Of a stretch of 64,000 bases of DNA, positions 17,691 to 25,605 are shown in pieces. This stretch comes from Planobispora longispora (GTDB lineage Bacteria; Actinomycetota; Actinomycetes; Streptosporangiales; Streptosporangiaceae), in the NCBI RefSeq assembly GCF_016863135.1, contig NZ_BOOH01000016.1, forward strand, positions 124,001-188,000. The letters are read 5' to 3'. The position numbers were made by a program, and so were the translations under genes. The first letter of the stretch is position 1. Every line of letters starts with the position of its first letter. A model generated the notes under the pieces. It was not told where the DNA came from. It was given only the letters and a program-made list of their open reading frames with translations, and made no database searches.

Positions 17691-17945
17691 ATGAGCGAGT
17701 TCTACGTCACCACCACCGACTACTACGACACCGATGGCGACGGCGGCACCGACGTCCAGCTCATCGACACCGACGGCGACTACGTGGCCGACGAGGAGCG
17801 CTACGACACCGACGGCGACGGCGTGACCGACGTGGTCTACCTCGACCACAACGGCGACGGCTACACCGACGAGGTGCGCGTCGACCTCAACGGCGACGGC
17901 GTCTCCGACTACACCGAGTACCAGGGCCCCTTCCCCACCGCCTGA
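17691..17945 (+). CDS. small acidic protein of five 13-residue DxDGDG calcium-loop repeats
   Basis: An 84-residue protein. After ten residues it consists of five consecutive 13-residue units: DTDGDGGTDVQLI, DTDGDYVADEERY, DTDGDGVTDVVYL, DHNGDGYTDEVRV and DLNGDGVSDYTEY. Each has the D-x-D/N-G-D-x-x-x-D spacing of EF-hand, dockerin and thrombospondin type 3 calcium loops. There is no signal peptide, membrane segment or LPxTG, so it appears cytoplasmic or non-classically exported. GAGGG before the ATG serves as ribosome site. A GTAAC (17620) and TCTTAT (17644) pair upstream may be an ECF-sigma promoter. The role could be calcium buffering or sensing; that is inference. Confidence 0.85.
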   Translation: MSEFYVTTTDYYDTDGDGGTDVQLIDTDGDYVADEERYDTDGDGVTDVVYLDHNGDGYTDEVRVDLNGDGVSDYTEYQGPFPTA

Positions 17946-18019
17946 CCCTGACCCCGGCAGGAACGATCACCTGTTCCCGCCCTTCCGGGTTCGCGGGGCC
18001 GGAGGGGCTCCGGAGACGG

Positions 18020-19420
18020 TCAGGCGCTCGAGCAGGAGTCGTTGGTGGCGTCGAAGCTCTCCAGGCCGTCGGTGGCGGCCGTGCGCAGCTCCTTGAGCCC
18101 CTGCCAGTCGTCGCCGATCGTCAGCACGAGCCGCCCGGTCGTCGCCGCGGGCACCGGCCGGCCCGCGGAGCGCAGCAGGTCGCGCGAGAGCGTCGGCGCC
18201 TTGGTCGCGCCCTTCGGCGAGTAGGCGATCGTGGTCTTCGGGTACGGCTTGCGCGCGGTGTCGCCGATCTTGGCGATGTGGTAGCCCCGCTCCTCCAGCG
18301 TCGCCGCGACCTGGGTGGCCAGGCCGGACCGCCAGGTGCCGTTGCGCACCTCGACATGGATCTTCGAGCGCGCCACCTTGGTCTGCCCGCCCTTGATCCC
18401 GGCGTCGGCGATCGGCTTGTCGCCAGCCACGATCTTGAACAGCTTCGTGCTCAGCGGCTCGACCCACTCCACCCTCCCCGGGTAGGTGAGCGAGTAGCGC
18501 CACGGGGTCGTGACGAAGTGGATCTGCCCGGCGGCCAGGCCCCGGGCGCTGGTCGCGAGGTCCTTCATGACCGTGGGGGTGAGCGCGGGGTCGGTGGTCA
18601 CCGACTTGGTGGCCGCGTCGAGGAACCCGTAGAGCCTGGTCGGGTCGGTCAGCGTCTCACCGCTCATCACCTTCTTGACCATCGAGGCGATGAACATCTG
18701 CTGCCGCTGGATGCGTCCGATGTCGGAGCCGTCTCCCAGGCTGTACCGGGCGCGGACGTAGCCGAGAGCCTGCTCGCCCTTGAGCGTCTGCCGTCCGGCG
18801 GGCAGGTGGAGCAGGGCCTTGGTGTCGTTGATCGGCTCGGGCACGCAGACCTCGACCCCGCCGATCGCGTCGACCATGCCCTTGAACCCGGTGAAGTCGA
18901 CCTTGACGAAGTGGTCGATGTGGATGCCGGTGAGCGTCTCGATCGTCTTCCAGGTGCAGGCGATGCCGCCGGAGTTGAACGACTCGTTGATCATTCCGAC
19001 GTGGGGCTGCTGCCCGGGGAGTTCCTGCCGGGCCCGGCAGGCCGGGAGCTGGACCATCGAGTCGCGCGGAAAGCTGATCACCATCGCGTTGTCACGCTTC
19101 GGGGAGATGTGCGCGAGCATGATCGTGTCGGTCCGCTCGCCGGCGAACCTGCCGTATCGCGCGTTCTTGCCGTTGCGCTGGTCCGAGCCGACGACCAGGA
19201 CGTTCATCGCCTTCGTCGCCACCTTGACCGGCCGGGTCCCCAGATCCTCGGCGCCGACCTCGATGTGCTTGACGTTCCCGGCGAGCTTGACGTAGGCGCC
19301 GACCGCCGTCGCGGTCACCGCCGTCACGACGATCACGACGGTCGCCGCCAGCCACCACACCCACCGGCGGCGACGCCGGGGCGCGCTCCGAGGGACCGCG
19401 TCGATCGAACCGCTGCTCAC
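18020..19420 (-). CDS. LCP-family protein with LytR C-terminal domain
   Basis: A 466-residue protein with a short basic cytoplasmic end (RRRRRWVWW), one membrane helix (about 22-45) and an LCP domain (about 80-250). The LCP motifs are MNVLVVGSDQR, ERTDTIMLAHISP, VISFPRDSMV, VDFTGFKGMVDAIGGV and KGEQALGYVRAR. A LytR_C domain (about 335-430; IHVEVRNGT, VAATLEERGYHI) follows. It should attach wall polymers such as teichoic acid or arabinogalactan-like glycans to peptidoglycan. A GTG at 19420 is preferred because GGAG lies just before it; a GTG at 19456 lacks one. It is independent of the first LCP gene at 9448 and differs in having a single helix. Confidence 0.93.
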   Translation of the reverse strand: MSSGSIDAVPRSAPRRRRRWVWWLAATVVIVVTAVTATAVGAYVKLAGNVKHIEVGAEDLGTRPVKVATKAMNVLVVGSDQRNGKNARYGRFAGERTDTIMLAHISPKRDNAMVISFPRDSMVQLPACRARQELPGQQPHVGMINESFNSGGIACTWKTIETLTGIHIDHFVKVDFTGFKGMVDAIGGVEVCVPEPINDTKALLHLPAGRQTLKGEQALGYVRARYSLGDGSDIGRIQRQQMFIASMVKKVMSGETLTDPTRLYGFLDAATKSVTTDPALTPTVMKDLATSARGLAAGQIHFVTTPWRYSLTYPGRVEWVEPLSTKLFKIVAGDKPIADAGIKGGQTKVARSKIHVEVRNGTWRSGLATQVAATLEERGYHIAKIGDTARKPYPKTTIAYSPKGATKAPTLSRDLLRSAGRPVPAATTGRLVLTIGDDWQGLKELRTAATDGLESFDATNDSCSSA

Positions 19421-19562
19421 AAGACTCCAGATGAGGACGGGCCAGAGCGCGCTCACGTGGGCACCGCGTTACGGCCGTGACCGAGTGTACTTATTCCTGA
19501 TAAGAGGCGGGGAAGAACTCGGGGCGTGGCGCAACGTGTCGTTCGAGGAAAACGGTGCCTGT

Positions 19563-19568
19563 TACGAT
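19563..19568 (+). promoter_or_regulatory. -10 element (TACGAT) of a leaderless GNAT gene
   Basis: TACGAT ends 6 bases before the GTG at 19575 and there is no Shine-Dalgarno sequence between them. This is the spacing expected when transcription starts at the first base of the start codon. Confidence 0.6.
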
Positions 19569-19574
19569 CCGCCG

Positions 19575-20078
19575 GTGATTATCCGCAACGGTGATGTCGG
19601 CGACGTTCAGGCTGTTCTGAGGATGTTCGACAGCGCGGTCGCATGGCTGATCGCGCAGGGCCGTACCGGCCAGTGGGGCAGCGAGCCGTTCTCCGCCGAC
19701 CCCGCCCGCGCGGAGCGGATCACCGGGTGGGCGGCCTCCGGAGGGATGCGCATCGCCGAGATCGACGGCGAACCCGCCGGATGCATCGTCTTCGGCGGTC
19801 CGATGCCCTACATCGCGCCCGCCTCCGAGCCGGAACTCTACGTCCAAGCCCTCGTCATCGACCAGCGTTTCCACGGTCGCGGCGTCGGCTCCGCCCTGCT
19901 GGGGCTCGCCCCCGCCGAGGCCGCCGAGCGGGGCGCCTCGCTGGTCAGGGTCGACTGCTACGCGGGAGGCGACGGCCGGCTGGTGCGCTACTACGAGAGC
20001 CAGGGATTCACCAGGACGGAGCCGTTCACGGTCGGCGAGTGGCCCGGCCAGCTCCTGGAGATGCGCCTGGCGCGGTGA
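19575..20078 (+). CDS. GNAT-family N-acetyltransferase
   Basis: A 167-residue acetyltransferase. Motif A, the acetyl-CoA pyrophosphate loop, is LVIDQRFHGRGVGSALL (about 96-112), then RVDCYAGGDGRLVRYYESQGF carries motif B. The start is inferred as GTG 19575 because the GNAT fold begins there (VIIRNGDVGDV) and a -10 box sits 6 bases upstream. The open frame extends 48 codons further without resemblance to the family. Substrate unknown. It converges on the Pro-rich protein gene at 20169. Confidence 0.85.
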   Translation: MIIRNGDVGDVQAVLRMFDSAVAWLIAQGRTGQWGSEPFSADPARAERITGWAASGGMRIAEIDGEPAGCIVFGGPMPYIAPASEPELYVQALVIDQRFHGRGVGSALLGLAPAEAAERGASLVRVDCYAGGDGRLVRYYESQGFTRTEPFTVGEWPGQLLEMRLAR

Positions 20079-20123
20079 CGGACCCGGTCGGCGCCGTCAC
20101 CGCCACCGCGCCGGGAACGACCG

Positions 20124-20177
20124 CCCCGCGAGGACGGAAGATCACGGCTGCCCCGCGGGTACGGAAGATCACGGCTG
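20124..20177. repeat. 27-bp tandem duplication at a convergent junction
   Basis: Copies at 20124-20150 and 20151-20177 differ at two positions and share acggaagatcacggctg. The second copy runs into the last codons of the minus-strand gene ending at 20169, so the duplication may have altered that protein's C-terminus. Confidence 0.85.
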
Positions 20178-21749
20178 TCCCTGGGACCTGGCGCAGAGCC
20201 ACGGCGGGCTGAACGCCCAGCATCCGGCCCGGCCCGGAGCCGTGCGCTGCTCCGCGTCCGCCGCGGGATCGGGGATTGCGGCCTCACCCGCGCCGCCGGC
20301 CTTGACGCGCGTGTCGGCCGGTGGGGCCGCGGGCGGGACGAAGACCCAGCGGGGGAACTCCTGCGAGCGGCTTCCCCGCCCCGCCTCCGTGGCTCCGGCG
20401 GGAGGTGTGAGAGTGCCGGCCGGGCCGAGAGCGTCAGCGGAGCCGGTCGAGCCGTCGGTACGGCCCCGCCAGGGGGCGAACCCCCAGCACATGGCGTCGG
20501 CGGAGGACAGGCAGCCCTTGGCGGAAGGCCGCGCCAGCGGCGGGATCGGCACGACCCGCCGGGACCGCGGCGCCATCGCGAGCGCCGGCGCGCCCGTGGA
20601 CGGCGCGGGGACCGGGTTCGCGGTGACGGGCGGCGCCGCCCGCTTCGGGAGGGCCTTCAGCGCGGGACTCCGGAGCGTCGTCGCGAGGGACTCCGGCACC
20701 GGCTGCCGGAGCGTGGTCGCGGGGACGGGCTCGACAGGGTCGGTGCGGGCGGGGACGGGCCGGGCGGCGGGCTCGGTGGCGGCCGGGTCGGGCGCGGGCG
20801 TGACGGCGGGTTCGGCGCTGGGCCGGGCAGGGGACTCGGCCGGCTTGGTGGGCCGGGCGGTGGGCTTGGCGGGTTTGGCGGTGGGTTTGGTGGTGGGCCG
20901 GGCAGAGGGCTTGGCCGGCTTGGCGGTGGGCTTGGCCGGCTTGGTGGGCCGGGCGGTGGGCTTGGCCGGCTTGGTGGGCCGGGCGGTGGGCTTGGCGGGT
21001 TTGGCGGTGGTCTTGGTGGGTTTGGGCTTCGCCGAGGGAGGCGCCGGTTTTCCGGGTCGCTTCCCCCGTGTCGCGGACGGGGAGGGCGTGCTGCCGTGAT
21101 CAGGACGTCTCGACTGTTCCTTCCCTGTGGGGGACGGTGACGGGGCGGCCGAGGCGGTTCCGCTGGGAGTGGGAGCCGGCTCTTCGCTCGCGGTGGGGGT
21201 GGGTGACGCCTCTCTCGCCTGTCCGCCGGACGGGTCGGAGCTCGGGCGCGGGCTCGGGGATCTCGTGGGATCACTCGGCGACGGAGTGGCCGAGCGCTTC
21301 GCGGGATCGCCGGATGACGGGGTGGCCGAGGGCTTCGGGGGATCGGCGGTCGGATCGCGCGGGTTCTCCGGTGAGCTCTCCCTCGACGGTTCCGCCGAAT
21401 TCTCCGGTGAAGATCTCTGAGGATCCTCCGGGGAGGGCTCGGCCGAGTTCTCCGGTGAAGATTTCGACGGATCCTCCGGAGAGGGTTCCGGCGGGTTCTC
21501 CGGTGACGGCTCAGGCCGATCCTCCCGTGGAGGCTCGGACGGGGCCCCGGTGGCCGTGGGCCCGGAAGCGTCCGGGGCGGAGGGGACGGGCATAGGCATC
21601 GGTTCCGCGGCGGCGATCCAGGGCTGGGCGACGATCGCGCTGGTCGTCGCGGAGATCCCGGCCAGGAGGAGGCCGGAGACGAGGGCGGCGCGCCGAGGAG
21701 AGCCGGACGGGGCGGGGGTGACACGCCGAGAGGAGCTGCGTGGGGGCAT
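20169..21749 (-). CDS. secreted Pro/Ser/Lys-rich surface protein
   Basis: A 526-residue protein with a signal peptide (about 20-48; hydrophobic core ALVSGLLLAGISATTSAIV, likely cut after AAA). Residues about 70-130 are SPEN/SPED-P repeats, about 130-230 Ser/Thr/Pro-rich, and about 235-310 lysine-rich KPAKPTARPT repeats. The last 120 residues are more folded-looking and contain two cysteine pairs (CLSSADAMCWGF and CWAFSPPWLC). The design suggests a wall-spanning stalk, with the basic repeats binding acidic wall polymers and a disulfide-stabilised end. No sorting signal is visible. GAGGAGG precedes the ATG. It is the last gene of a six-gene operon. No family assignment. Confidence 0.75.
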   Translation of the reverse strand: MPPRSSSRRVTPAPSGSPRRAALVSGLLLAGISATTSAIVAQPWIAAAEPMPMPVPSAPDASGPTATGAPSEPPREDRPEPSPENPPEPSPEDPSKSSPENSAEPSPEDPQRSSPENSAEPSRESSPENPRDPTADPPKPSATPSSGDPAKRSATPSPSDPTRSPSPRPSSDPSGGQAREASPTPTASEEPAPTPSGTASAAPSPSPTGKEQSRRPDHGSTPSPSATRGKRPGKPAPPSAKPKPTKTTAKPAKPTARPTKPAKPTARPTKPAKPTAKPAKPSARPTTKPTAKPAKPTARPTKPAESPARPSAEPAVTPAPDPAATEPAARPVPARTDPVEPVPATTLRQPVPESLATTLRSPALKALPKRAAPPVTANPVPAPSTGAPALAMAPRSRRVVPIPPLARPSAKGCLSSADAMCWGFAPWRGRTDGSTGSADALGPAGTLTPPAGATEAGRGSRSQEFPRWVFVPPAAPPADTRVKAGGAGEAAIPDPAADAEQRTAPGRAGCWAFSPPWLCARSQGQP

Positions 21750-21764
21750 GGGGGCCTCCTCGGA

Positions 21765-22511
21765 CTACGGGGTGGGACCGGTGACGGCTTTCCATCCGGC
21801 CGCGGTGAACTCGGGGGTGCCGGGAGCGGCGATCGCGGGCACGACGGCTGGCAGGGGGTCGGGGGCGTTGAGCCAGTCCCCGGTCCCGTCGCGGATCCCG
21901 GGCCTCCAGACCATGAGCACGCTCATGGCGAAGGGGCTGGAGTACGTCGGCCCGGCCTCCTTGACGCCCTTGGTCGCCGTCACCTGGACCAGGAGGGAGA
22001 CCTGCACCTGGTCCTCGGCGCGGTTGTGCCACTGCACGCCGACCGTCCTGGTCCGCAGGGCCGCGCCCTCGGGCAGCGATCCCTCCTCGGACAGCCCGAT
22101 GGTCCTGCGCCAGCCGCCGACGGTGGCGCCCGCGCCGTCCCGGGCGGCCTCCCGGTGCTCCGGCAGGGCGTACAGGACCGCGGCCTGCTCGGCCTGGGCG
22201 GGGTCGAGCGTCCAGGCGGCCTCCAGGGCCGCGGCCGCCGCCGAGACCGCTCCCAGCTCGGTGTGCGGGAATCCGATCGGATATCCGGCGTCTCCGCGGT
22301 AGGCGGAGGGCGTGGCGAGGGTGACCGTGGCCGGGGCCCCGGAGGCGGCGGGCCGCTGAGGGTCGGGGCCGCCGCGCAGGAGGGACCACCCCGCGAGCGC
22401 CGCCGCGATCACTGCGGCGGCCGCGGCGGCGATGAGGAGCCTGCGCCGGAACGCGCGGCCGGGAGGGCCCAGGTCGACGTCGAGCACGGATTCCTCGACG
22501 GTCGGGGACAT
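21765..22511 (-). CDS. single-pass membrane protein with extracytoplasmic domain, family unknown
   Basis: A 248-residue protein with a cytoplasmic start, one membrane helix (about 25-46; LLIAAAAAAVIAAALAGW) and a roughly 200-residue outer domain. Readable segments are AALEAAWTLDPAQAEQAAVL, VGVQWHNRAEDQVQVSLLVQV and FAMSVLMVWRPG. The topology and the alpha-then-beta layout recall VirB8/TcpC-like transport accessory proteins. That is a resemblance of shape only. The ATG at 22511 overlaps the stop of the ATPase gene and has GGAG six bases upstream, so the two are translationally coupled. Confidence 0.75.
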   Translation of the reverse strand: MSPTVEESVLDVDLGPPGRAFRRRLLIAAAAAAVIAAALAGWSLLRGGPDPQRPAASGAPATVTLATPSAYRGDAGYPIGFPHTELGAVSAAAAALEAAWTLDPAQAEQAAVLYALPEHREAARDGAGATVGGWRRTIGLSEEGSLPEGAALRTRTVGVQWHNRAEDQVQVSLLVQVTATKGVKEAGPTYSSPFAMSVLMVWRPGIRDGTGDWLNAPDPLPAVVPAIAAPGTPEFTAAGWKAVTGPTP

Positions 22512-23584
22512 CACCGGCTCCGGGAGAGGTGTAAGCCGAACGCCTGGCCCGCCGCGGCGGCCAGGCGCAGGTAGGCCCCCCGGGTGGCGGGCCGCAGGCG
22601 GGTCAGGTCCACTTCCGCGCCCTCTTTGAGGTGGGGGTCGTACGGCACGCGGATCACGGCGCGGCAGCGGGAGGCGAAGTGGCGCTCCAGGAGCGTCATG
22701 TCCACGTCGGTCTTCGGCTCCACCGCGTTCAGCACGACGATGGCGTCCTTGGCCAGCTCGGCGTGGCCGTGGGCGTTGAGCCAGTCCAGGGTGGCCGCGG
22801 CGGAGTTGGCGCCGTCCACGGCGACAAGGGTGACCAGCACGATCTGGTCGGCCAGCTCCAGGGTCGCGCCCATCGCCCCGTGGAGCAGCCCGGTCCCGCA
22901 GTCGGTGATGCAGATCGAGTAGTACCGCTCGATCAGCTTGGCGACCGTGCGGTAGTCCTCCGCGTCGAAGGCCTCGCTGACGGCCGGGTCGGTGTCGGAG
23001 GCGAGGATCTCCAGCCGCGCGGGGGACTGCGAGGTGAAGGCGCGCGCGTCGGCGTAGCGGACGATGTGGGGAGCCTCGGCGAGGAAGGTGCGGATGGTCG
23101 CGGCCGTCTCGGACTTGACCTTCAGGCCGAGGGTCCCCCGGTCGGGGTTGGCGTCGATCGCGATCACCCGGTCTCCCCGGAGCGAGGCCAGTGTGTTGCC
23201 CAGGGCGGCGGTCGTCGTCGTCTTGCCCACGCCGCCCTTGAGGCTCATGACCGCGATGCGCTGGTGCCCGCTCGCCACCGGCGTCTGGGCGTGGGCGATC
23301 AGGGTGCGCCGTTCCATCTCCGCGGCGGACTCGGCGGGGATGAACCGTCTGCCCGACAGCTGCCAGACAAGCCGTCTCCAGCCGCCCGAGGGCTCCGGCC
23401 GCCGGTTGGTGAGCAGATGCTCCGCGGTGAGCGGGACCGTCTCCGGCGCCGCCTCGGCCGGGCCCTCGGGCCGTTCTCCCGGGTGCGTTCCGGGCGGGGG
23501 GGCCGACGGGGAGTCGGGGGAGGACCCGGACGGCGCGGACGCGGTGGGCGGCACCGGACGGATCTGCGGGGAGAGGTCTGTCAT
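22511..23584 (-). CDS. MinD/ParA-family ATPase (EspI-like architecture)
   Basis: A 357-residue protein. A disordered Pro/Ser-rich N-terminus (1-60) precedes a linker (PEPSGGWRRLVWQLSGRRFIP) and a MinD-type ATPase domain from about 105. The deviant Walker A is SLKGGVGKTTTTAALG, switch I AIDANPDRGTLG and switch II CITDCGTGLLHGAMG. The same linker-ATPase layout occurs in EspI-like ATPases of ESX secretion loci, but no ESX core gene is present here. It should act at the inner membrane face, powering or positioning the membrane proteins of the operon. The ATG at 23584 has an AAAGGA site; longer frames add a non-conserved stretch. Confidence 0.87.
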   Translation of the reverse strand: MTDLSPQIRPVPPTASAPSGSSPDSPSAPPPGTHPGERPEGPAEAAPETVPLTAEHLLTNRRPEPSGGWRRLVWQLSGRRFIPAESAAEMERRTLIAHAQTPVASGHQRIAVMSLKGGVGKTTTTAALGNTLASLRGDRVIAIDANPDRGTLGLKVKSETAATIRTFLAEAPHIVRYADARAFTSQSPARLEILASDTDPAVSEAFDAEDYRTVAKLIERYYSICITDCGTGLLHGAMGATLELADQIVLVTLVAVDGANSAAATLDWLNAHGHAELAKDAIVVLNAVEPKTDVDMTLLERHFASRCRAVIRVPYDPHLKEGAEVDLTRLRPATRGAYLRLAAAAGQAFGLHLSRSR

Positions 23585-23628
23585 GACCGGGGTCCTTTCA
23601 CACGGGACGGTGTGGCACGGGAGGCTTG

Positions 23629-25605
23629 TCAGCAGGTGCGCCAGCGCACCGTCGTGGAGGTCGAGTCGTCGTCGGGGCCGTGGACGGTGAGGGGGACGGT
23701 CATCGGGGCGGGAGCGCCGCACCAGTGCCGGACCCGCAGGGCGCGCAGGGTGAGCACGGTCGTCTCCCCGCGCTTCAGGACGCCGCTTGAGGGAGTCACG
23801 TCCAGGCCGGGAGCCGATACACGCCAGTGCAGCTCGCGGAGCTCGCGGAGCTCGGCGTCCGGGGCGGTGGTCAGGGTCACGCTGCCCCTGCCGTAGTCGT
23901 CCAGGGTCACCTCGGCGGGCATGCGCAGCGGCGCCGCCGGCGGGTTCCCGGCGTCCTCGGGCGCGGAGGCGGCGGGAGGCGCCGAGGGCGCGCCGGCCGT
24001 GAACGCCCGGGACAGGGAGGACGGGAGCGCGCCTTCGGCTGATCCGTCGCCGATGGAGGGCCCCAGGAGGTTCATCCCGGTCAGGGTTCCCGCCGCACCG
24101 GCGACGGCGATTATGGCGATCTTGATCGCCGTCGCCCGCGCCCGCGTCCCGGCCGACACGAGCGCCTCTCCGAGCCGGGACTCGCCACGGTCCCGCCCGG
24201 GGCCGCGGGATCGCGCCCAGGGGCGGGCGGGGGGCCGTACGGCGGAGTCGGGGATGGTCGGGGGGACGTCGAGGTTCGCGCGTTCGGCGGGGGAGACGCC
24301 GCCGTCGCGGGCCGGGGTCCCGCGTGCCCAGAGCTGGGAGAGCAGCGCGTTGTAGAGGGGGGTGTCCTGCCCGGGATCACCGGCGTCCGCCGCGGTCCGG
24401 GACGGTGGCGCCGGGACGCCCCGCGAGCGGGCAGGCGCCGTTATGGAGGGGAGGGTCTCCTCCCCGGAGAGGAGCGAGCGCGGGAGGGCGGGGATGGAGG
24501 GGAGCGTCTCCTCCTCCCGTCGCGCGGACGGCGCCGCGGGCGGACGGGGAGGCGGCTGCGGGGGCGAGGTCTTCGCCGGGCCGGGACCCGCCATGGCGTA
24601 CGGGGCGGTCCCGCGCCGCGGCACGGGCGGCTTCGTGCCCGGCGGAGAGACCGCGCCCCCGGACCGGCGGGCGGACGGGTCCGGACCCCCGGACGGGTGG
24701 GCGGACAGGGCCGGACCCCCGGACGGGGCCGGCCCCTCGGACGGGTCCGCGCTTCCAGGAGGGCCGGCTCTCCCGGGAGGATCCGCGGATCCGGGCGGGG
24801 CCGTGCGCCCGGCCGGGCTCGCACCCGGGGGACGTTCCCCCGGGACGGGCAGGTCCGACGCGGTGGAAGGCGGCGTGGCCGGCGGCAGCGTGTCCAGGAG
24901 CCGCCGGCTCGCCTCGGCCGTGAGGGGCGGGATCGGCGGGTGCGCGCTCATCTGCGGAACCGTGTAGCGGATGTTGATCGGCCGCGTGCACGCGGGGCAC
25001 CTGACCGCGTGGGACAGCAGGTTCGCCCGGGCGCAGGCGTGCTCGGCGGGCGTCTGCCGCCGCGGCTCGCCGGGGAAGGCCGCGTCCGCCAGCGGGCGCA
25101 GTTCCGGGCAGGACCCGCGCCCGTGGGCGAGGCCGTCCAGGGCGCTCACGAGGGTCTCGATGATGTCCTGGGTCCTGGTCGCGAGCCTGTCGATCTCCTC
25201 TGCGGGAAGCGCGAGGACGTGGACGAGGTCGTCCGGGGTCAGGCCGTGGCGGAACATCAGCCGGAGGATCTCCGCGCCCAACGGCTCGACCAGCCGCCAC
25301 GCCCGCTCGATCAGCCGGGCGTCCGGCATCCCCGGCCCGGTGCCGGGGACGTACCCCTCCCGGTGGCCGGGCGCTGTGGAGCAGTCCCGCCGCAGTACGG
25401 CCAGCAGCCACGCGCGCGCCGAGATGCCCTCGGGAACGCTCCGGGCGGCGCAGGCGGCGACGGCGGAGGCGACCGCCGCCGGCGCCCGGTCCGCTCCGAG
25501 GTGGTATCCGGCGTAGTCCAGCAGGTGAGCGCCGTGCTCGCTCACCCAGGCCGCCCACTGTCCGGGGCCGAGCACGGTGTTCCCGGCGCCGGTGCGTGAG
25601 CTCAC
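23629..25605 (-). CDS. sigma-like / zinc anti-sigma / membrane / Ig-like fusion protein
   Basis: A 658-residue protein with four parts. Residues 25-160 resemble ECF sigma regions 2 and 4 (LLDYAGYHLGADR, SARAWLLAVLRRDC, MFRHGLTPDDLVHVLALP). Residues 190-206 carry HAVRCPAC, which is exactly the H-x3-C-x2-C motif of zinc anti-sigma factors (His199, Cys203, Cys206). About 220-490 is a disordered Pro/Ser/Gly linker. A membrane helix (about 491-514) leads to a C-terminal all-beta, BACON/Ig-like domain (about 560-658) outside the cell. It could be a membrane-tethered regulator reporting on the envelope. Whether the sigma part still binds DNA or polymerase is unknown. GTG start overlaps the previous gene by four bases. 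Confidence 0.75.
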   Translation of the reverse strand: MSSRTGAGNTVLGPGQWAAWVSEHGAHLLDYAGYHLGADRAPAAVASAVAACAARSVPEGISARAWLLAVLRRDCSTAPGHREGYVPGTGPGMPDARLIERAWRLVEPLGAEILRLMFRHGLTPDDLVHVLALPAEEIDRLATRTQDIIETLVSALDGLAHGRGSCPELRPLADAAFPGEPRRQTPAEHACARANLLSHAVRCPACTRPINIRYTVPQMSAHPPIPPLTAEASRRLLDTLPPATPPSTASDLPVPGERPPGASPAGRTAPPGSADPPGRAGPPGSADPSEGPAPSGGPALSAHPSGGPDPSARRSGGAVSPPGTKPPVPRRGTAPYAMAGPGPAKTSPPQPPPRPPAAPSARREEETLPSIPALPRSLLSGEETLPSITAPARSRGVPAPPSRTAADAGDPGQDTPLYNALLSQLWARGTPARDGGVSPAERANLDVPPTIPDSAVRPPARPWARSRGPGRDRGESRLGEALVSAGTRARATAIKIAIIAVAGAAGTLTGMNLLGPSIGDGSAEGALPSSLSRAFTAGAPSAPPAASAPEDAGNPPAAPLRMPAEVTLDDYGRGSVTLTTAPDAELRELRELHWRVSAPGLDVTPSSGVLKRGETTVLTLRALRVRHWCGAPAPMTVPLTVHGPDDDSTSTTVRWRTC

